From contig JAEEUY010000136.1 in assembly GCA_016290715.1 (NCBI GenBank), positions 1 to 7,674 on the forward strand: 7,674 bases of DNA, given 5' to 3'. Shown piece after piece: positions 5,763 to 7,674 of the stretch. The notes below the pieces were generated by a model, which saw only the letters and a program-made list of their open reading frames with translations, was not told the origin of the DNA and did not search any database. Position 1 is the stretch's first letter; each line of letters starts with the position of its first letter. A program made the translations under genes and the position numbers. Origin of the DNA: Bacteroidales bacterium (GTDB lineage Bacteria > Bacteroidota > Bacteroidia > Bacteroidales > WCHB1-69).

Positions 5763-7598
5763 TCATGCATCAAGTTGCTGGATCTTACAGAATTTGTAAT
5801 ATTCTCCTTGGTTTTTCATGAGTTCCTCGTGGGTGCCCCGTTCGGTAATTTTCCCATTATCGATAAAGAGAATGGCATCGGCATTGCGGATGGTGGAAAG
5901 TCGGTGAGCGATGATGATGGTAGTTCGTCCTTCCATCAATTTTTGGATGGATTGTTGGACAATGTATTCGGATTCGGTGTCTAAGGCGGAGGTGGCCTCG
6001 TCTAATATTAGCACTTGCGGATTTTGGAGTATGGCACGCGCGATGCTCAGTCGCTGGCGTTGTCCCCCTGAAAGTTTCATGCCGCGGTCGCCGATGACGG
6101 TGTCATAGCCTTGTTCCATTTCCATGATAAAGTCGTGTGCCAATGCTGCTTTTGCCGCGGATATAATATCTTCTTTTGTTGCTCCCTTTTTCCCGAAAGC
6201 GATGTTGTTGTAAATAGTATCGTTGAATAATATAACATCTTGATTTACAATACCAAAAATGCTTCTTAAATCGCTGATTTTAAATCGATGGATATTGATT
6301 CCATCCATAAGGATTTCCCCTGAATCAATATCATAAAAACGGGGGAGAAGATCAACGATGGTGGATTTCCCGCTGCCGGAAGCACCCACTAATGCCAGAT
6401 TTTTTCCCTTTTCTAATTTAAAGTTGATATGGGTAATGGTATAATCAGTATCAGCGGAAATGTTTTGGTATCGGAAACAAACATCACGATATTCAATGCT
6501 GTGTTCGAAAGTTTTTTTAGAAATGGCTTGCGGCTCTTCAATGATGACTTCGTCTGCGTCAATTACTTTGAAAATCCTATCGGCAGAAGCCATCCCTTTT
6601 TGAATGGTATAGTAGGCGGAAACGATGGATTGCGCCGGCGGGATGATTCGCGCAAAAATAACAATAAACATCATGAGCATCTCTGCACTCAACACTTGGT
6701 CGTTCATTACAAAGTGAGCACCTAATACCAAGACAATCATCAGGGCGGCAATGCATAAAAACTCCACCAGCGGAGCCCCTAATTCACTTTTCCGGAAAAT
6801 TCGCCGATTAAGGATAAAAAAACGCTGATCCAATTGCTCGAATTTCTTCTGCATAAAATCAATCGCATTGTATCCTTTGATAATGCGTAATCCGCTGATT
6901 GCTTCGTCAAAGGCAGAACTCATTCTGCCCAGAATCTGCTGCGATTCAGTGGCATTTTTTTTGATGCTTTTCCCAATTTTGGCAATGAGTATCCCCGCTG
7001 CGGGCAAAATGAGTAATGCTAAAAAAGTTAGCTTGTAATTTATTGAAAATAAAGTTACTAAGAATATAATAACCAAGAGCGGATCTCGGAAAACCATTTG
7101 TAAGCTGCACACCGCCGACCATTCAACTTCCTGAACATCAGAACCGATACGGTTCATAATATCCCCTTTTTTCTGTTTCCCATAAAATGATAATGGAAGG
7201 ATGAGGAGCCGGTGATACACGTCGTGGCGTAGTGATTTTGAAATGCCCACGCGAATGGGAGCACAGCAGTACATTCCCGCATATCTGAAAAAGTTGGAAA
7301 AGAAGGTGAAAACAATCATGGTCAATGCAATGAATATCAGCGCATAAAAAGTCCCATATTGTTGAATAATCAAGCCCATGTAATAGTAGAAAGTATCTAA
7401 TAGAGCCTGAGTGGACAAACTGAAATCAGGCTTGGCGGTTACCATTTCCCCATGGCCAAACAGAACAGAAAGAAAAGGAGCAATGAGGGTTAGAGAAAAA
7501 ACGGAGAAAACGGCATAACACAAGTTGCACATAAAAATGGCAACGATGTTTTTTTTATATGGGAAAAGATAGGTTAATAATCTTGCGAATGTTTTCAT
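5763..7598 (-). CDS. MsbA-like ABC exporter (permease fused to ATPase)
   Basis: A 611-residue half-transporter of the usual MsbA/type IV exporter length, expected to act as a homodimer in the inner membrane and move lipids or drugs outward using ATP. Six hydrophobic segments are seen at about 16-46, 82-106, 171-188, 189-208, 276-298 and 306-328. The nucleotide-binding domain is complete: A-loop Y377, Walker A GASGSGKST at 405-413, Q-loop Q453, signature LSGGQ at 509-513, Walker B LILDE with D533 and E534, and H-loop H565 in AHRLST. The start is fixed because an in-frame TGA lies nine bases upstream of this ATG. The ATG overlaps the stop of the preceding gene (ATGA), so the two are probably co-transcribed. 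The substrate cannot be read from sequence; lipid A flipping (MsbA) is plausible, but Bacteroidota carry several such paralogues, so I give no symbol. Confidence 0.95.
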   Translation of the reverse strand: MKTFARLLTYLFPYKKNIVAIFMCNLCYAVFSVFSLTLIAPFLSVLFGHGEMVTAKPDFSLSTQALLDTFYYYMGLIIQQYGTFYALIFIALTMIVFTFFSNFFRYAGMYCCAPIRVGISKSLRHDVYHRLLILPLSFYGKQKKGDIMNRIGSDVQEVEWSAVCSLQMVFRDPLLVIIFLVTLFSINYKLTFLALLILPAAGILIAKIGKSIKKNATESQQILGRMSSAFDEAISGLRIIKGYNAIDFMQKKFEQLDQRFFILNRRIFRKSELGAPLVEFLCIAALMIVLVLGAHFVMNDQVLSAEMLMMFIVIFARIIPPAQSIVSAYYTIQKGMASADRIFKVIDADEVIIEEPQAISKKTFEHSIEYRDVCFRYQNISADTDYTITHINFKLEKGKNLALVGASGSGKSTIVDLLPRFYDIDSGEILMDGINIHRFKISDLRSIFGIVNQDVILFNDTIYNNIAFGKKGATKEDIISAAKAALAHDFIMEMEQGYDTVIGDRGMKLSGGQRQRLSIARAILQNPQVLILDEATSALDTESEYIVQQSIQKLMEGRTTIIIAHRLSTIRNADAILFIDNGKITERGTHEELMKNQGEYYKFCKIQQLDA

Positions 7599-7674
7599 GG
7601 TTCTTCAGCATGAAGTACAAAAGCGTGAATGCCTTGCTTCGGGGCAGAATCATCCAACCGCTGGATTTCTGCCA
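7595..7674 (-). CDS. C-terminal end of an upstream gene (cut by right edge)
   Basis: One minus-strand frame stays open from the window edge (first full codon at 7670-7672) for 25 codons and ends with TGA at 7595-7597. The residues include AEIQRLDDSAPKQG and the tail FVLHAEEP. The stop overlaps the ABC exporter ATG as ATGA, the standard four-base overlap of coupled genes; this, with the tail's ordinary protein-like composition, is the main support. A second minus-strand frame is also open here, so the call is not certain. I do not recognise the protein from so short a tail. Confidence 0.55.
   Translation of the reverse strand, partial: AEIQRLDDSAPKQGIHAFVLHAEEP

Noticed and set aside
6429..6725. 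98-codon plus-strand open frame inside the ABC exporter gene
   Set aside because: It is antisense to a fully conserved ABC transporter reading frame and has no motif of its own.

Overview
The window looks like chromosomal DNA from a Bacteroidota organism, probably one of the Bacteroidales or Flavobacteriia relatives that use the type IX secretion system (T9SS). The evidence is a T9SS type B (CHU_C) sorting domain, the phylum-restricted DUF4295 and DUF4292 families, a Bacteroidota-style L33 protein, and four exact matches to the phylum's TAnnTTTG -7 promoter box. The DNA is AT-rich, especially between genes. There is no sign of a mobile element, CRISPR array, tRNA or rRNA.

Layout, left to right. 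The N-terminal third of methionyl-tRNA synthetase (metG) reads leftward off the left edge (1-783, minus). A divergent promoter region follows (784-1003), then a stand-alone DnaQ-like 3'-5' exonuclease (1004-1501, plus). Next is a compact minus-strand pair, rpmG (L33) and a 51-residue DUF4295 protein (1653-2016), with its own promoter and a hairpin terminator. An AT-rich gap leads to a minus-strand two-gene operon: an 872-residue secreted multidomain protein (2972-5590) whose stop codon overlaps the start of a DUF4292 protein (2184-2972) as TAATG. A promoter and a strong hairpin terminator fill 5591-5762. Last is a full-length MsbA-type ABC exporter (5763-7598, minus), whose start overlaps the end of a further gene cut by the right edge.

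Three units are translation or genome-maintenance housekeeping: metG, rpmG-DUF4295 and the exonuclease. Two are cell-envelope units: the ABC exporter, and the T9SS cargo with DUF4292. The large protein is exported by Sec and, by its C-terminal domain, should pass through T9SS to the cell surface or outside. It is built from Ig-like repeats, two of which appear to be split by inserted CUB-like and nidogen-like modules, followed by a PKD domain and the sorting domain.

I see no clearly new multi-gene system. The most unusual points are the tight coupling of the T9SS cargo to DUF4292, the nested-domain layout of the cargo, and an rpmG-DUF4295 unit that lacks the rpmB and ftsY neighbours I would expect.
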